Source of the DNA: Anaerolineales bacterium
GTDB taxonomy: Bacteria; Chloroflexota; Anaerolineae; Anaerolineales; Villigracilaceae
DNA: 64,000 nucleotides
Assembly (NCBI GenBank): GCA_016927315.1
Contig: JAFGMV010000009.1
Coordinates: 1-64,000, forward strand
Direction: 5' to 3'
Below are positions 48,286-57,953 of the stretch, one piece after another. Below the pieces are notes generated by a model. It was not told where the DNA came from. It did not search any database and worked only from the letters and a program-made list of their open reading frames with translations. Every line of letters starts with the position of its first letter. Position 1 is the first letter of the stretch. The position numbers and the translations under genes are program-made.

Positions 48286-50213
48286 CGGCGCTGCTCCTGT
48301 CTAGGCCGGTTGGACGACGGCCGGGCGCCAGTGGGGAAGAGGGTACGGATGCCGGGCAGGCTGCGGCGGTGGTAGACCTGCCACTCGATCACCAGCAGCG
48401 CCAGCGCCAGTGCAGCCAGCCAGCGCCACAGTTCCCGCTGCCCGATCTGCCCGGAGGGGGGCGCGCTGACAGACTGGGTCCCGAGCTGCAGGTTCTGCCG
48501 CGGGCGGATATCCGATTCGCCCGCGTCGAACAGGTTGACGGCAAAGTATTGGGAATGGTGGCTGTCCCCGCGGATGAAGTTGACAGCGTAATAGCCGCTC
48601 TCGCCGGTCTGGGTGAATGTCAGGCTGGCGGACTGCGGGCGGTGGTCGTATACCTGGCCGGAGGGGGATGCGATCACGACCCGTTCTGCATCGGCAGGCA
48701 GGGAGATGGTCAGGCTTTCCCCCGGGTTGATGGAGCGGGAGGCGTCGAAGGCTCCGGGAGGGCTGAGGTAATCGATCAGGTTCGAGAACAGGATCGGGAA
48801 AGCCACCTGCAGGGGCAGGTCGCTGTCGTGCAGGTCGAAGGTAAGGGCTGCCACCCGCCGGTCTTGGGCCTGGCCGGCGAACACCAGGGGCCAGGTGTCT
48901 GCCTCGATCAGGATTTCGGCCCATTCGGGCGGCTGGCAGGTGCGCGCCTGCAGTATATGGACGCTGCTCCAATCGAGGTAGCGGGTCAGGGAGTGAGTAT
49001 TGACCTGGATGTCCGTAAGTTCCCGGAAGGGTGCGCCTACATTGAAAAAGGCATTGCTGCCGGGGTTGATGAACAGGAGATGTCCGTCCGGCAGCGGGTC
49101 GGGGAGGACCCCATCCAGGATGTAAAGATCGAAAGGATCGGTCGGGATCTGCAGGGCGCCGTTCTCATCTGGCAGCGCCCGGTATGGACGCAGGTTGGGC
49201 AGGGAGGCCAGCAGTTGTTCCAGGAACAGGTTTCCTTCACTCACCAGCAGCACCCGTCGTTCGCTGGCAGCCTGGTAAATGGCGTGGGCGGTGTTGTCCA
49301 GCAGGAGATCGTCGAGGGGGGTGGTCGGGTTGGGGCTGGAGATCTCTGCGCGATAGATGCCGGGCTGGTCGGGCAGGTCATCCAGGGTCAGGCCGTGTCT
49401 TTCGCCGGGAGGGATCTCCACCTGGCTGGCCGTCAGCAGGATATTTTCCAGGTAGATGGACAGCAGTACCGCGGCTGCCTGGTCGCTGTAGTTACTGGCC
49501 TCGACAAACAGCTGTGGTCCGTCCATTGAAAGCCGCAGGGCAAAGGCGCTGATCGCCAGGTTGCGGCGGCTGCTGCCGACCGGCAGGTAACGCACCTCCC
49601 CGGGCAGCGCCGGCAGGATACTGCCGGAAACACCACCGTCAGAGACGATCACGGTGGTGGTCTCTTCGATGTTCTGGTTGGCGCCGGCCGCCAGCGCCAG
49701 CGCGGCCTGCCAGTCGGCTGGTCCCTGGGATGGATAAGCTTTGTTCAGGGCGCTGTGCAGCCGTGGCTTGTCACCCTGTGCAGCGACCAGTGTGTGCGGC
49801 CTCCCAGTGACCAGGATCAGGGTCATGGCGGAACCGGGAGACAGGTCATCGATCAGGCTGTGCACCGCCTGCCGGGCGCTGTCGAAACGGGTCGGGTTCC
49901 CGTCCCTGGCGTTCATGGAGGCCGAAGCATCCAGCAGGACGATCACCGATCCGGAGGCGACCGTACGGGTCTGTACTGCCGGGCGGGCAAAGGAAAACAC
50001 CAGGGCGGCCAGGACCAGCAGCTGCAGGATCATCAGCAGGTTGCGCTTCAGCTTCTGCCAGGGAGTATTGGCCTGCCGGTCGCGCAGCAGCTGGCTCCAC
50101 AGCATGGTGGACGAGACCTGCACCTGCCGGCGGCGCAGCTTGAGCATGTACAGCAGCAGGATCGGGATGGCCAGCGCCAGCAGTCCCAGGCCGGCGGGCA
50201 GGAGAAATTTCAT
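48282..50213 (-). CDS. BatA-type membrane protein with VWA domain
   Basis: The ATG at 50213 overlaps the DUF58 stop (ATGA), giving 643 residues; the longer upstream frame is an artefact of the DUF58 region. The N-terminus MKFLLPAGLGLLALAIPILLLYMLKLRRR is the BatA helix pair motif, followed by a second helix. The VWA domain has VIVLLDASASMNARDG, a proper DxSxS site. A GATase-like region follows (RVLLVSEGNLFLEQLLASL), and a C-terminal helix at about residues 610-626 anchors the far end. It is coupled to both neighbours by 4-base overlaps. Confidence 0.86.
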   Translation of the reverse strand: MKFLLPAGLGLLALAIPILLLYMLKLRRRQVQVSSTMLWSQLLRDRQANTPWQKLKRNLLMILQLLVLAALVFSFARPAVQTRTVASGSVIVLLDASASMNARDGNPTRFDSARQAVHSLIDDLSPGSAMTLILVTGRPHTLVAAQGDKPRLHSALNKAYPSQGPADWQAALALAAGANQNIEETTTVIVSDGGVSGSILPALPGEVRYLPVGSSRRNLAISAFALRLSMDGPQLFVEASNYSDQAAAVLLSIYLENILLTASQVEIPPGERHGLTLDDLPDQPGIYRAEISSPNPTTPLDDLLLDNTAHAIYQAASERRVLLVSEGNLFLEQLLASLPNLRPYRALPDENGALQIPTDPFDLYILDGVLPDPLPDGHLLFINPGSNAFFNVGAPFRELTDIQVNTHSLTRYLDWSSVHILQARTCQPPEWAEILIEADTWPLVFAGQAQDRRVAALTFDLHDSDLPLQVAFPILFSNLIDYLSPPGAFDASRSINPGESLTISLPADAERVVIASPSGQVYDHRPQSASLTFTQTGESGYYAVNFIRGDSHHSQYFAVNLFDAGESDIRPRQNLQLGTQSVSAPPSGQIGQRELWRWLAALALALLVIEWQVYHRRSLPGIRTLFPTGARPSSNRPRQEQRR

Positions 50214-51091
50214 TTCACTACCCCATTGCGCCGCATTTCCCGCAGGATCACCTGGTCCCAGGGCTGGCTGGTGGGCAGCGCGAGCCAGCGGATACCGCGC
50301 CGGCGGCAGTCGGACTGGATCTCCCGCATCCACCCATCCACGCGCTGCCGGTACAGGCTGCGCAGGCCGCCGTCCAGTGAGACATCCTGGGTTTGTTCGT
50401 TCTCGATATCGACCAGCTGCAGGTCCCCGGCCAGGGGCGGGTCGAGTTCGTCCGGGGCCAGGATGTGCAGCAAGACGACTTCATTGCCGCGGCCCAGCAG
50501 GGTTCGCAGTCCGGCCTGGCAGCCTTTGGGGTCCAGCAGGTCAGAGAGCAGGAAGACCAGCCCGGGGCGGTGCGCCCCCAGGTTGTATTGTTCCAGCGCA
50601 CTGTTCAGGGCGGTTTCCCCGCCGGGCTGCAGCGTTTCCAGGTACCGGAACAGGCGTGAAAGTGCGGTCTCCCCGCGGGCTGGCCTGAAGCTGGAGGAGA
50701 TCGTCCCATCCTGGAGCAGGTATGCCGACAGGGCCTCCCCGCCTGCCAGAGCGATCGAACCCAGCCCGGCGGCCAGGTGCAGGGCATAAGTGAACTTATG
50801 CTCCACCCCTTGGCCCCAGTCCATAGATTGCGAACCGTCGATCAGAAGCACAACCGCCAGGTCCTCTTCATCTTCCAGCAGCTTGATGAACGGCTTTTCG
50901 AGCCGGGCGTAGATGTTCCAGTCCAGGCGGCGCAGGTCATCCCCGGGGGTGTAGTCGCGGTAATCGGCGAATTCCACGCTGCTGCCGCGCCGGGATGAAC
51001 GGCGTTCGCCCTTGAAGGCGCCGGAGCGCACACGGGCTGCCACCAGGTGCAGCTGCCTGAGTTTTTGCAGTGTGGTTTCGCTGAAGATCAT
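50210..51091 (-). CDS. DUF58 domain protein
   Basis: The ATG at 51091 (293 residues) begins MIFSETTLQKLRQLHLVA. The DUF58 signature is seen as RGSSVEFADYRDYTPGDDLRRLDWNIYARLEKPFIKLLEDEED, followed by a VWA-like DGSQSMDWG. DUF58 proteins accompany MoxR ATPases and VWA proteins in nearly all genomes where they are found. They are thought to form a soluble scaffold or folding module, with the precise role unsettled. It is 13 bases downstream of moxR and overlaps the next gene. Confidence 0.92.
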   Translation of the reverse strand: MIFSETTLQKLRQLHLVAARVRSGAFKGERRSSRRGSSVEFADYRDYTPGDDLRRLDWNIYARLEKPFIKLLEDEEDLAVVLLIDGSQSMDWGQGVEHKFTYALHLAAGLGSIALAGGEALSAYLLQDGTISSSFRPARGETALSRLFRYLETLQPGGETALNSALEQYNLGAHRPGLVFLLSDLLDPKGCQAGLRTLLGRGNEVVLLHILAPDELDPPLAGDLQLVDIENEQTQDVSLDGGLRSLYRQRVDGWMREIQSDCRRRGIRWLALPTSQPWDQVILREMRRNGVVK

Positions 51092-51104
51092 TGCCGCGGT
51101 TCGA

Positions 51105-52088
51105 TCAGGATTCTTTGGGGAGGCTTTCGACCAGTTCCAGGATAACCTCGTCGGTGCGGATGCCCTCGGCCAGGCCATCGAAGTTCAACAGGATGCGGTG
51201 GCGCAGGGCAGCCCGGGCGACGGTGTGGATATCTTCGAAGGCCACGTTGTAACGACCGGCCAGCAGGGCCGTCACCCTGGCGCCCAGCATGAGCGCCTGC
51301 CCGCCGCGCGGGGAGGCGCCGTAACGCACATATTGCCGGACCAGGGGGGAGGCCAGTTCACTCACTGGGTGTGTGGCCAGCACCAGCCTGGAGATGTATT
51401 CATTGACGTGTGAAGCGGCCGGAACGCTGCGAGCCAGTTCACGCATCCTGAGGATATCTGCCCCGCTGGCAGCTTTCCCGGCTGTTGGGGTCTCTTCGCC
51501 TGTGGTGCGGTTCAAGATTTCGGATAGCTCCTGCAGATCGGGCAGCTCCACATTGACCTTGAAGAAGAAGCGGTCCAGCTGGGCTTCTGGCAGTGGGTAG
51601 GTGCCTTCCATTTCGAGCGGGTTCTGGGTGGCCAGGACGAAGAAAGGCTCTTCCAGGGTGTAGGTCTTCTGGGCGACGGTTACCGAGCCTTCCTGCATCG
51701 CTTCCAGCAGGGCCGACTGGGTCTTGGGGGTGGCCCGGTTGATTTCGTCTGCCAGCACCAGGTTGGCAAAGACCGGTCCGGAGCGGAACCTGAACTGGCG
51801 CTTCCCATCTTCTTCTCCCAGGATCTCAGTGCCGACGATATCAGCCGGCATCAGGTCGGGAGTGAACTGGATGCGGGAGAACTTCAGGTCCAGCGCCTGG
51901 CCAAGGGTGCGAATCAGCATGGTCTTGCCCAGTCCCGGCACCCCTTCCAGCAGGACATGGCCGCCAGCCAGGATACTGGTCAGGACGCGGCGCACTACCC
52001 GGGCCTGTCCGACGATCACTTTGCCGACTTCAGCTTCGATGCGGCTGGCGGTTTCCCTGAACTGCTCTGGGGTCAGTTTTTCAGTCAT
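51105..52088 (-). CDS. moxR: MoxR-family AAA+ ATPase
   Basis: The ATG at 52088 has GGAG upstream, giving 327 residues. AAA+ motifs are clear: Walker A GVPGLGKTMLI, Walker B VLADEINRATPKTQSALLEAMQE, and the sensor region FVLATQNPLEMEGTYPLPEAQLDRFFFK. MoxR ATPases act as chaperones, often maturing or assembling VWA proteins or metal enzymes. The VWA and DUF58 genes downstream are the likely clients. This is cytoplasmic. Confidence 0.95.
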   Translation of the reverse strand: MTEKLTPEQFRETASRIEAEVGKVIVGQARVVRRVLTSILAGGHVLLEGVPGLGKTMLIRTLGQALDLKFSRIQFTPDLMPADIVGTEILGEEDGKRQFRFRSGPVFANLVLADEINRATPKTQSALLEAMQEGSVTVAQKTYTLEEPFFVLATQNPLEMEGTYPLPEAQLDRFFFKVNVELPDLQELSEILNRTTGEETPTAGKAASGADILRMRELARSVPAASHVNEYISRLVLATHPVSELASPLVRQYVRYGASPRGGQALMLGARVTALLAGRYNVAFEDIHTVARAALRHRILLNFDGLAEGIRTDEVILELVESLPKES

Positions 52089-52103
52089 GGGTGTCTCCAA
52101 TCG

Positions 52104-53687
52104 TCAAGGTTCGAGCGAATCAAAATACGTGCGGATGAGTTCCAGGAACTGCAGCGGGATCTCGCCGGATTCAATTGCCTGGCGGTTGATCTCATCGTAT
52201 TCCGGGAGGATTTCCGTATAAGGTACAACGCTTTCCCCCGAATCGGAAGGCAGACTCAGAGTTTCTCTGATGGGGTCCCCGCCTTCATCGCCGTTCTCGG
52301 GCAGGCCGACCAGCGGTCCATCTTCGCCTCCCAGCAGGCTGGGAACGTGGATTTGTTCGTAGGTGGTCTCGCCGCCGTCTCCAACGGCGTTGTTGTCGAT
52401 GGCGTCGTTTCCTGTTCCACCCGCGTTGGTCCCGGTTCCATCGGAAGACCCAGACCCGCTTCCACTGCTTCCGGAAGAGCCGTTTTGATTGCCTGCCTGT
52501 CCCGGCTGGCTGGCCTGCAGTGAAGAGGATTGCCCACCCCCTGCGGCCAGGATCTGCCCGGCGCTGTGTCCCAACTGGCTGGCTGCCTGGCTGGCTGCCT
52601 GGGAGAACAGCACCTGCTGGCCGCTGTCTGCCAGGCTGTTTCCGGCCTGGGCCAAAGCCTGCCGGGCGGCGTCCGGGTCTCCGTTCTGCAGGGCTTGGGC
52701 GGCCTGGTTCAACCGGGAAGCCAGTTCGGGGTTGCTGGATGCCAGGCTCTCTGCCATCTGTTGCAGCTGGCCTGCCAGGGCCTGATTCTCGGCGCTGTTG
52801 AGCGAATCCGGGTCCAGGTTGGCCAGTTCGGCGGCGGCGGCGATGAAATCGCCCTCGGCCAGGTTCTGTCCAATGGGTTGCAGCGGACTTCCTTCCTGGC
52901 CTGCCAGTTGCTGCCCGGTTGTTCTCAGGGCCTGAGAGAGCTGCTGCGACTGCGGATCGGAGAGGGCTTCCAGCTTTTGTCTGGAGCTGTTCAGGGCGGC
53001 GATCGACCCGGCCATGGTCTGGCTTTCTTCCAGCCCCTGCAGAGCTTCCTGGAGCGGCTGGGACAGCTGCCGTATCTGTGACTCGGTCAGGTTGGGGTTT
53101 TCTTCGGTCTCTGTCAGGATTTCTTCGATGGCTTCGGCCTGTTCGGCTGTTTCTGCTTGCAGGGCGCGCGCCAGTTGGGCGGCCTGGAACCAGGCTTCTC
53201 CCTGGAAGAAGAAAAGGAGGCTTACGAGAACCAATACCAGGCACAGCAGGCTTTCCAGTTTCAGGAACGGCAGGCGGTACTGGCGGTAAGGATCGACCCT
53301 TTCCGCTGCGGAAAGGGCATCCCGGAGTTGTTTGTGGAGGATCGAGTCTGGGTCATTGCTGCCTGGCTGCCCGATCTCCAGGGCAGTGCTCACCCGCTCG
53401 TCCAGGTGGAAGACAATGTCGAAGCGCCGGGCTGCCTGCCGGGAGTCCACCGGCCAGATCACTGCTGCCAGACCGGCAAACAGGGTGACCCCGGCAGGCA
53501 GCAGGACAACCAGCAGCGCGAATTCCGTTCTCAGCAGCCGGGCCTGCAGTACGGACGGGATGCCCAGGAGCAGCGCCAGGACCAGCCCGAGCAGCAGGCC
53601 GCGCACAGACCAGGCGGCTCCCTGCCGGGTCCGGCGCCAGCGGATCCAGGTGTTTAGGATGTGGGTCAGGTTTGATAATTCTGTCAT
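52104..53687 (-). CDS. Membrane protein with long Gln/Ala-rich coiled region
   Basis: The 527-residue protein has three hydrophobic helices (about residues 28-50, 55-78, 143-160). Residues about 170-380 are Gln, Ala and Leu-rich and look helical, with periodic LA..L..A spacing as in coiled coils. Residues 380-450 are Gly/Ser/Asn-rich linker. The C-terminus (YTEILPEYDEINRQAIESGEIPLQFLELIRTYFDSLEP) is conserved in DUF4175-like proteins. It lies 7 bases after the ABC-2 permease gene and 15 bases before moxR, so it belongs to the same run. Confidence 0.7.
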   Translation of the reverse strand: MTELSNLTHILNTWIRWRRTRQGAAWSVRGLLLGLVLALLLGIPSVLQARLLRTEFALLVVLLPAGVTLFAGLAAVIWPVDSRQAARRFDIVFHLDERVSTALEIGQPGSNDPDSILHKQLRDALSAAERVDPYRQYRLPFLKLESLLCLVLVLVSLLFFFQGEAWFQAAQLARALQAETAEQAEAIEEILTETEENPNLTESQIRQLSQPLQEALQGLEESQTMAGSIAALNSSRQKLEALSDPQSQQLSQALRTTGQQLAGQEGSPLQPIGQNLAEGDFIAAAAELANLDPDSLNSAENQALAGQLQQMAESLASSNPELASRLNQAAQALQNGDPDAARQALAQAGNSLADSGQQVLFSQAASQAASQLGHSAGQILAAGGGQSSSLQASQPGQAGNQNGSSGSSGSGSGSSDGTGTNAGGTGNDAIDNNAVGDGGETTYEQIHVPSLLGGEDGPLVGLPENGDEGGDPIRETLSLPSDSGESVVPYTEILPEYDEINRQAIESGEIPLQFLELIRTYFDSLEP

Positions 53688-53694
53688 GCTGCGC

Positions 53695-54639
53695 TTACTT
53701 ACGCGGTTTTTTTACAAAGTGGATGGTCAGCGCCAGCAGGACGGTGCTGATTCCCAGGTAGAGAACACTGAATACGATCCAGGGGGAGGGCAGCGCCATA
53801 CTGGAATACATACCGTAGCCTGTCCCTATGAAATAACTCTGGTCGTCGATCAAAATCACTTCGCTCAGGATGGCGGCAATGACCGGGTTGCTCGAGAGCA
53901 TGGTCCAGTAAATGACATCCAAAACATTTTCCTGAAAGGTATCCAGGCTCCGGGATCCATAATTCCCAATAAATTCCAGCAGGAAGAAACTGACTGCCAG
54001 CAGGATGGTGGACACCAGGATGGTGACGTAAGAACTGACCGTTGATCCCAGGGTGCGTTTCATAAAGCTGGAATAAAACATTCCCAGCGTGCAGAAGAAC
54101 AATGCCGTCACGACCATCATCCAGCTGGAGATCAGCAATTCCCCAAGCCCGACCCCGCCCAGGATGAAAGCGATCCCCTCGATCGGCAGCGCGGTCAGGA
54201 TCAGCAGGAGCAGGTAGGTCATGGCAGACCAGAGCTTGCCGAAAACCAGCGAGCGGGCGGGCAGCAGGGTGGTGCGCAGCAGGTCGAAGGTCTGGCGTTC
54301 CCGTTCCGAGCTGATGGCGCCCGAGGTCAGGCCTGGACCAATGAAGATGATCATCAGCAGTTCCAGGATCACAACGGTGCCGAAAATGGCTTTGCCAACA
54401 GTCTGGCGGGTTTCAGGGTTGATGGAATAATACGCCAACTCGGTGACGGTAATCCCATAGACGACGCTGAGGATCAGCGCCAGCAGGGTGAGGTAAGCAG
54501 TCATGATGATGAAGGCCTGTTTCCCCCGCATGCGGCTCTTTAATTCTTTTATGATGACCGGATTATCCCCCAAGAGGCTTAGGAATGCACGTAGTTGGCC
54601 GGTTTTCTGGGGAGTGTTGGTGGTGAGTGGTTGTTCCAT
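53695..54639 (-). CDS. ABC-2 type transporter permease
   Basis: The 314-residue protein starts at an ATG with an AAGGAA site. A cytoplasmic start (KELKSRMRGKQAFIIMTAYL) is followed by six membrane helices, the ABC-2 layout. The loop LTSGAISSERERQTFDLLRTTLLPARSLVFGKLWSA is the typical ABC-2 E-R-E-x-x-T-hydrophobic motif. Together with the ATPase encoded upstream it would form a homodimeric exporter. It is 15 bases from the ATPase gene. Confidence 0.92.
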   Translation of the reverse strand: MEQPLTTNTPQKTGQLRAFLSLLGDNPVIIKELKSRMRGKQAFIIMTAYLTLLALILSVVYGITVTELAYYSINPETRQTVGKAIFGTVVILELLMIIFIGPGLTSGAISSERERQTFDLLRTTLLPARSLVFGKLWSAMTYLLLLILTALPIEGIAFILGGVGLGELLISSWMMVVTALFFCTLGMFYSSFMKRTLGSTVSSYVTILVSTILLAVSFFLLEFIGNYGSRSLDTFQENVLDVIYWTMLSSNPVIAAILSEVILIDDQSYFIGTGYGMYSSMALPSPWIVFSVLYLGISTVLLALTIHFVKKPRK

Positions 54640-54654
54640 CCTATTCCTTTTCCC

Positions 54655-55617
54655 TCAGGAGACGATGCCCTGGGTTGTGCTCATGAAGACATCCTCCAGG
54701 TTGCGGTCCTGCACGCTGAAATGGATGACCGGCAGTTCCTGTTCGATCAATTCTTGCAGCAGGTGGAGGATTTCCTGGTCGTCGCCCTGGAATTCAAACT
54801 CTACCGAGGTGCGGCTGCTGTGCGCCAGCCCGTTTTGATCGCGCAAATTGGAAACGCCGGGGCGGTTTTCGAGATACTCTTTCAGGGGCTGCAGGCCGGC
54901 CTGCCCGAGCAGTTTGATATTCAACTGGCGCCGGTTTGCCGCAGCCTGGTCAAGCTGGTCCAGGGCGCCGACGGTAATGATCCGGCCGTCTTCCATGATG
55001 GCAAGCCGGCTGCACAGTTCGGAGACATCACTGAGAATATGGCTGGAGAACAGGATCGTTTTCCCCAGGCTGGCGATCTCCTGCAGGAGGGCGCGGATCT
55101 CCACCCGGGCACGCGGGTCGAGCCCGGAGGCCGGTTCGTCCAGGACCAGCAGTTCCGGATCGTGGATCAGGACCCTGGCAAGCGCCAGGCGCTGTTTGAG
55201 CCCGCGTGAAAGCTTATCGACCATATCATCCTGCCGGTGGGTGAGATCGACCAGTTCCAGCAGGTCGGTGATCAACCGCTTGCGCTGTGCAGGGGGGATC
55301 TTGTAACAGGCGCCAAAGAAGTCCAGGTACTCGCTGACGGTCATGTTTCCATACACCCCGAACGAGTCGGGCATAAAGCCGATCAGGCGGCGGATTTCAC
55401 GCGGGGACTGGCTCAGTAGATACCCGCCGACCCGAATAGTGCCCTGATCAGGAGTGAGCAGGGTCACCAGCATGTTCATGGTGGTGGTCTTCCCGGCCCC
55501 GTTGGGGCCGATCAGCCCGAAAATTTCACCCTGTTCGATCGTCAGGCTGACATTATCGACAGCTTTGCGCTTTGAAAAGGTTTTGGATAGTCCCGTGATT
55601 TCGACGATCGGGCTCAT
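54655..55617 (-). CDS. ABC transporter ATP-binding protein
   Basis: The 320-residue protein has Walker A LIGPNGAGKTTTMNML, signature LSRGLKQRLALARVL, Walker B ELLVLDEPASGLDPRAR and the H-loop LFSSHILSDVSELC. The C-terminal 95 residues are the usual CcmA/DrrA-like extension. It is the ATPase of the exporter with the permease downstream. It overlaps the upstream membrane gene by 4 bases. Confidence 0.96.
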   Translation of the reverse strand: MSPIVEITGLSKTFSKRKAVDNVSLTIEQGEIFGLIGPNGAGKTTTMNMLVTLLTPDQGTIRVGGYLLSQSPREIRRLIGFMPDSFGVYGNMTVSEYLDFFGACYKIPPAQRKRLITDLLELVDLTHRQDDMVDKLSRGLKQRLALARVLIHDPELLVLDEPASGLDPRARVEIRALLQEIASLGKTILFSSHILSDVSELCSRLAIMEDGRIITVGALDQLDQAAANRRQLNIKLLGQAGLQPLKEYLENRPGVSNLRDQNGLAHSSRTSVEFEFQGDDQEILHLLQELIEQELPVIHFSVQDRNLEDVFMSTTQGIVS

Positions 55618-57953
55618 GGCTGCACCTTCATGGTTAGCTCAAAGTCTTCGATTTCTCCCCAAGAGCTTGTTGCTGAGTTGGCTGAAATCCTGATCCTGAC
55701 TTCTCCGGTGGGATCGATCAATGGCTTCCCTTCCGGTATAAAGACCTGGTATGAAGCGTCAATGGGGACTTCAACCCATTCCTGCTTCTCGGTATTCCAG
55801 AATTGAACCATTATTAATGTGTTTGGTATCGTGGCCGTAAAATGAGCGGAAAGTGTCACCTGCTCCATTTTCTGGAAATCCAGCTCGACATATGGGCGGA
55901 ACCGGAATTCATTCGAGCCTGTCTGTGAGAGGTACATATAGCCGGGTGAGATACTCTCATCAAGGGTTTCCCAGGTGAACATCGAGGCCGGGATGACAAA
56001 TTCCCGGTCTGAAGTTTCGATCTCTGGTTTGAGTTGATGCGCATACAGTACGATATCCAGCACTTCATAGTCCGCATCTTCCAGGGTGACCGGTAAGGAG
56101 TTTATCTCTATCCAACCCATGAGATAAATGCCCTGATAAGGGATATGATCCATAGAAGCTTCTAGGAGTAAATTCCTGTGTTCTACAAGTTCATCGTGCC
56201 CATAATAGCCCAAATACCGGTCAGAGAGATGCTCGCCGGATCCATAATGGGGAAAATTGGTTCGAAGGTTGTACGATTGACCGGGTCCCAGATGGCCAAT
56301 GTCGATGATTCTTCCGGGCGCCACCAGGAATGCATCCTTCAGAGGTTGGCTGCTGTTATTCACGATTGTCCCTTCCAGGCCAGGTGAAACTCCACTCAGG
56401 GTCAATTTCAAGTCATGGCTTATCGCCAGGGAGGGGACCATTCCTGCGGCTGAGGTGGTTTTCATGCCCCCAATCTCTACCTGGACATCCGGGAGGGTAT
56501 TTGCATTGCCTCGCTGGTTGGAAAGCCAGTTGTCTCCGGTTTGCAGGGTTTCACGATCGTCGATCGGCATGAACAAGAAGGGTCCTTTGGCTTCCAGGGT
56601 GTATTTCTTCCGGACCGGCGAGTAGATTCCAACCAGGCCATTGGCGTAGGCGGAATCGACGCTATCCCAGGCTTGAACGACGACCAGGCGGTTGACGATC
56701 GGGGTCGTGCCTCGGAAAACAGCGCCAGTGGAAAATGCAATCATCAGGAAAACGAATACCAGGGTCGGGGTCGTCAGCCAGGCAAGCTCCCGCCGTTTGG
56801 CCAGGTGTACCCCCAGGAAGTTGAGCGGTCCAATGACAACAATGTACACAAGCAGCCAGAGGATGATTGCCGGCAGGGAAGGTACTTTCAATTCTTCCAG
56901 GGTTGCCAGGGCCCGGTTGGCCTGTTCATCATTCCAGATGTTGTTCGACCAGGCAGGGGGGGCAGCTGCGGTGGTAAAGATCCGGGTGTATAGCAGTGTT
57001 ATTTCATCCCAACGATGCAGGGGTTCCAGGTTCGGGTCAGCAGCCAGGTAGTACACAGACCCGAATCCGATTGCTTTCTTTGCCAGGAGGATGTTCCCAT
57101 CCTGTTCTGCCAGGACAGAGGCCCCCGGGGTTAAATTCCCGGTTGCGATCACGGTTGTGGAGACCGGTAATTGGGTGGTATCTGTGCCGGCGGACAGTGC
57201 CGCCAACGGATCCAGAACCACTGTTTTGGAAACAGCCAGGGGGAGTATGTCTTCTGGCAGGCCCGCGATGGATGGCTGCCATTCGGGACCCCCGATGACA
57301 AGCAGGCGGCCGCCCTTCGCCAGCCAGAGTTCGAGGGCCTCCTGCTGTGAGCTGTTCAGGTCGCCGGTATCCTGCCCGGCAATGACCAGTCCGTCCAGGT
57401 TGAGCCAGCCCTGGACCTGGTCGGGCAGGTCTTCGATATCGAGATAGGCGAGGCTGGCTTCTCCGTAGACAATCTCCATCTCCCGCATGACATCGTACGC
57501 CGGGGAGTTCGAGAGAACGCCGATTAAGGTATTGTTTGAATCCAGGCACTGCAGCCTGGCTTTGTCTTTTACCAGTTCCTTGGAACCTTCCAGGATACGA
57601 ATGGTAAGCTCCCGGTTGTATTCACGGAATGGGATGTAGAGCGTAATTTTCTTGCGCGAGGAGGATGCAAGGGGTATTTCCCGTTCGATCGTATGCTTGC
57701 CGGAACCAAGACTGGTTGAGGAGACCTGGACCCGGAGATCAAGGTTCTTTCCGGTGTTCTCCAGGATGATTTGTAAAGGGACAAGCTGGTGCTGCTTACA
57801 GTACCCATCAAAACCGATCTGCTTTTGATATAGAATACCGCCAGTGCCCTGGGCAAGTGCAGGTTGGCCTGGCGCTGTCGATACTGCCAGTACCAATAGT
57901 GCAAGGACAATTAACGATACCTTTATGTAGAGAGTTTTCTGCGCTTGGTTCAC
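55614..57953 (-). CDS. Large membrane protein with GATase-like ectodomain
   Basis: The 779-residue protein starts at a GTG with a GGGAG site. An N-terminal signal ends at about residue 34 (ALAQG). Residues about 40-330 are extracytoplasmic and include a GATase-like Rossmann region (LIGVLSNSPAYDVMREME, LDGLVIAGQDTGDLNSSQ, WLAKGGRLLVIGGPEWQP). Two membrane helices follow at about residues 368-388 and 404-424. The remaining 350 residues are another extracytoplasmic beta-rich domain. It is the first gene of the run and resembles the auxiliary proteins of ABC-2 exporters in layout only. Confidence 0.75.
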   Translation of the reverse strand: MNQAQKTLYIKVSLIVLALLVLAVSTAPGQPALAQGTGGILYQKQIGFDGYCKQHQLVPLQIILENTGKNLDLRVQVSSTSLGSGKHTIEREIPLASSSRKKITLYIPFREYNRELTIRILEGSKELVKDKARLQCLDSNNTLIGVLSNSPAYDVMREMEIVYGEASLAYLDIEDLPDQVQGWLNLDGLVIAGQDTGDLNSSQQEALELWLAKGGRLLVIGGPEWQPSIAGLPEDILPLAVSKTVVLDPLAALSAGTDTTQLPVSTTVIATGNLTPGASVLAEQDGNILLAKKAIGFGSVYYLAADPNLEPLHRWDEITLLYTRIFTTAAAPPAWSNNIWNDEQANRALATLEELKVPSLPAIILWLLVYIVVIGPLNFLGVHLAKRRELAWLTTPTLVFVFLMIAFSTGAVFRGTTPIVNRLVVVQAWDSVDSAYANGLVGIYSPVRKKYTLEAKGPFLFMPIDDRETLQTGDNWLSNQRGNANTLPDVQVEIGGMKTTSAAGMVPSLAISHDLKLTLSGVSPGLEGTIVNNSSQPLKDAFLVAPGRIIDIGHLGPGQSYNLRTNFPHYGSGEHLSDRYLGYYGHDELVEHRNLLLEASMDHIPYQGIYLMGWIEINSLPVTLEDADYEVLDIVLYAHQLKPEIETSDREFVIPASMFTWETLDESISPGYMYLSQTGSNEFRFRPYVELDFQKMEQVTLSAHFTATIPNTLIMVQFWNTEKQEWVEVPIDASYQVFIPEGKPLIDPTGEVRIRISANSATSSWGEIEDFELTMKVQP

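Noticed and set aside
49755-50789. 344-codon plus-strand frame opposite the BatA/DUF58 genes
   Set aside because: Ser, Arg and Pro-rich composition and no domain features; it spans two real genes on the other strand.
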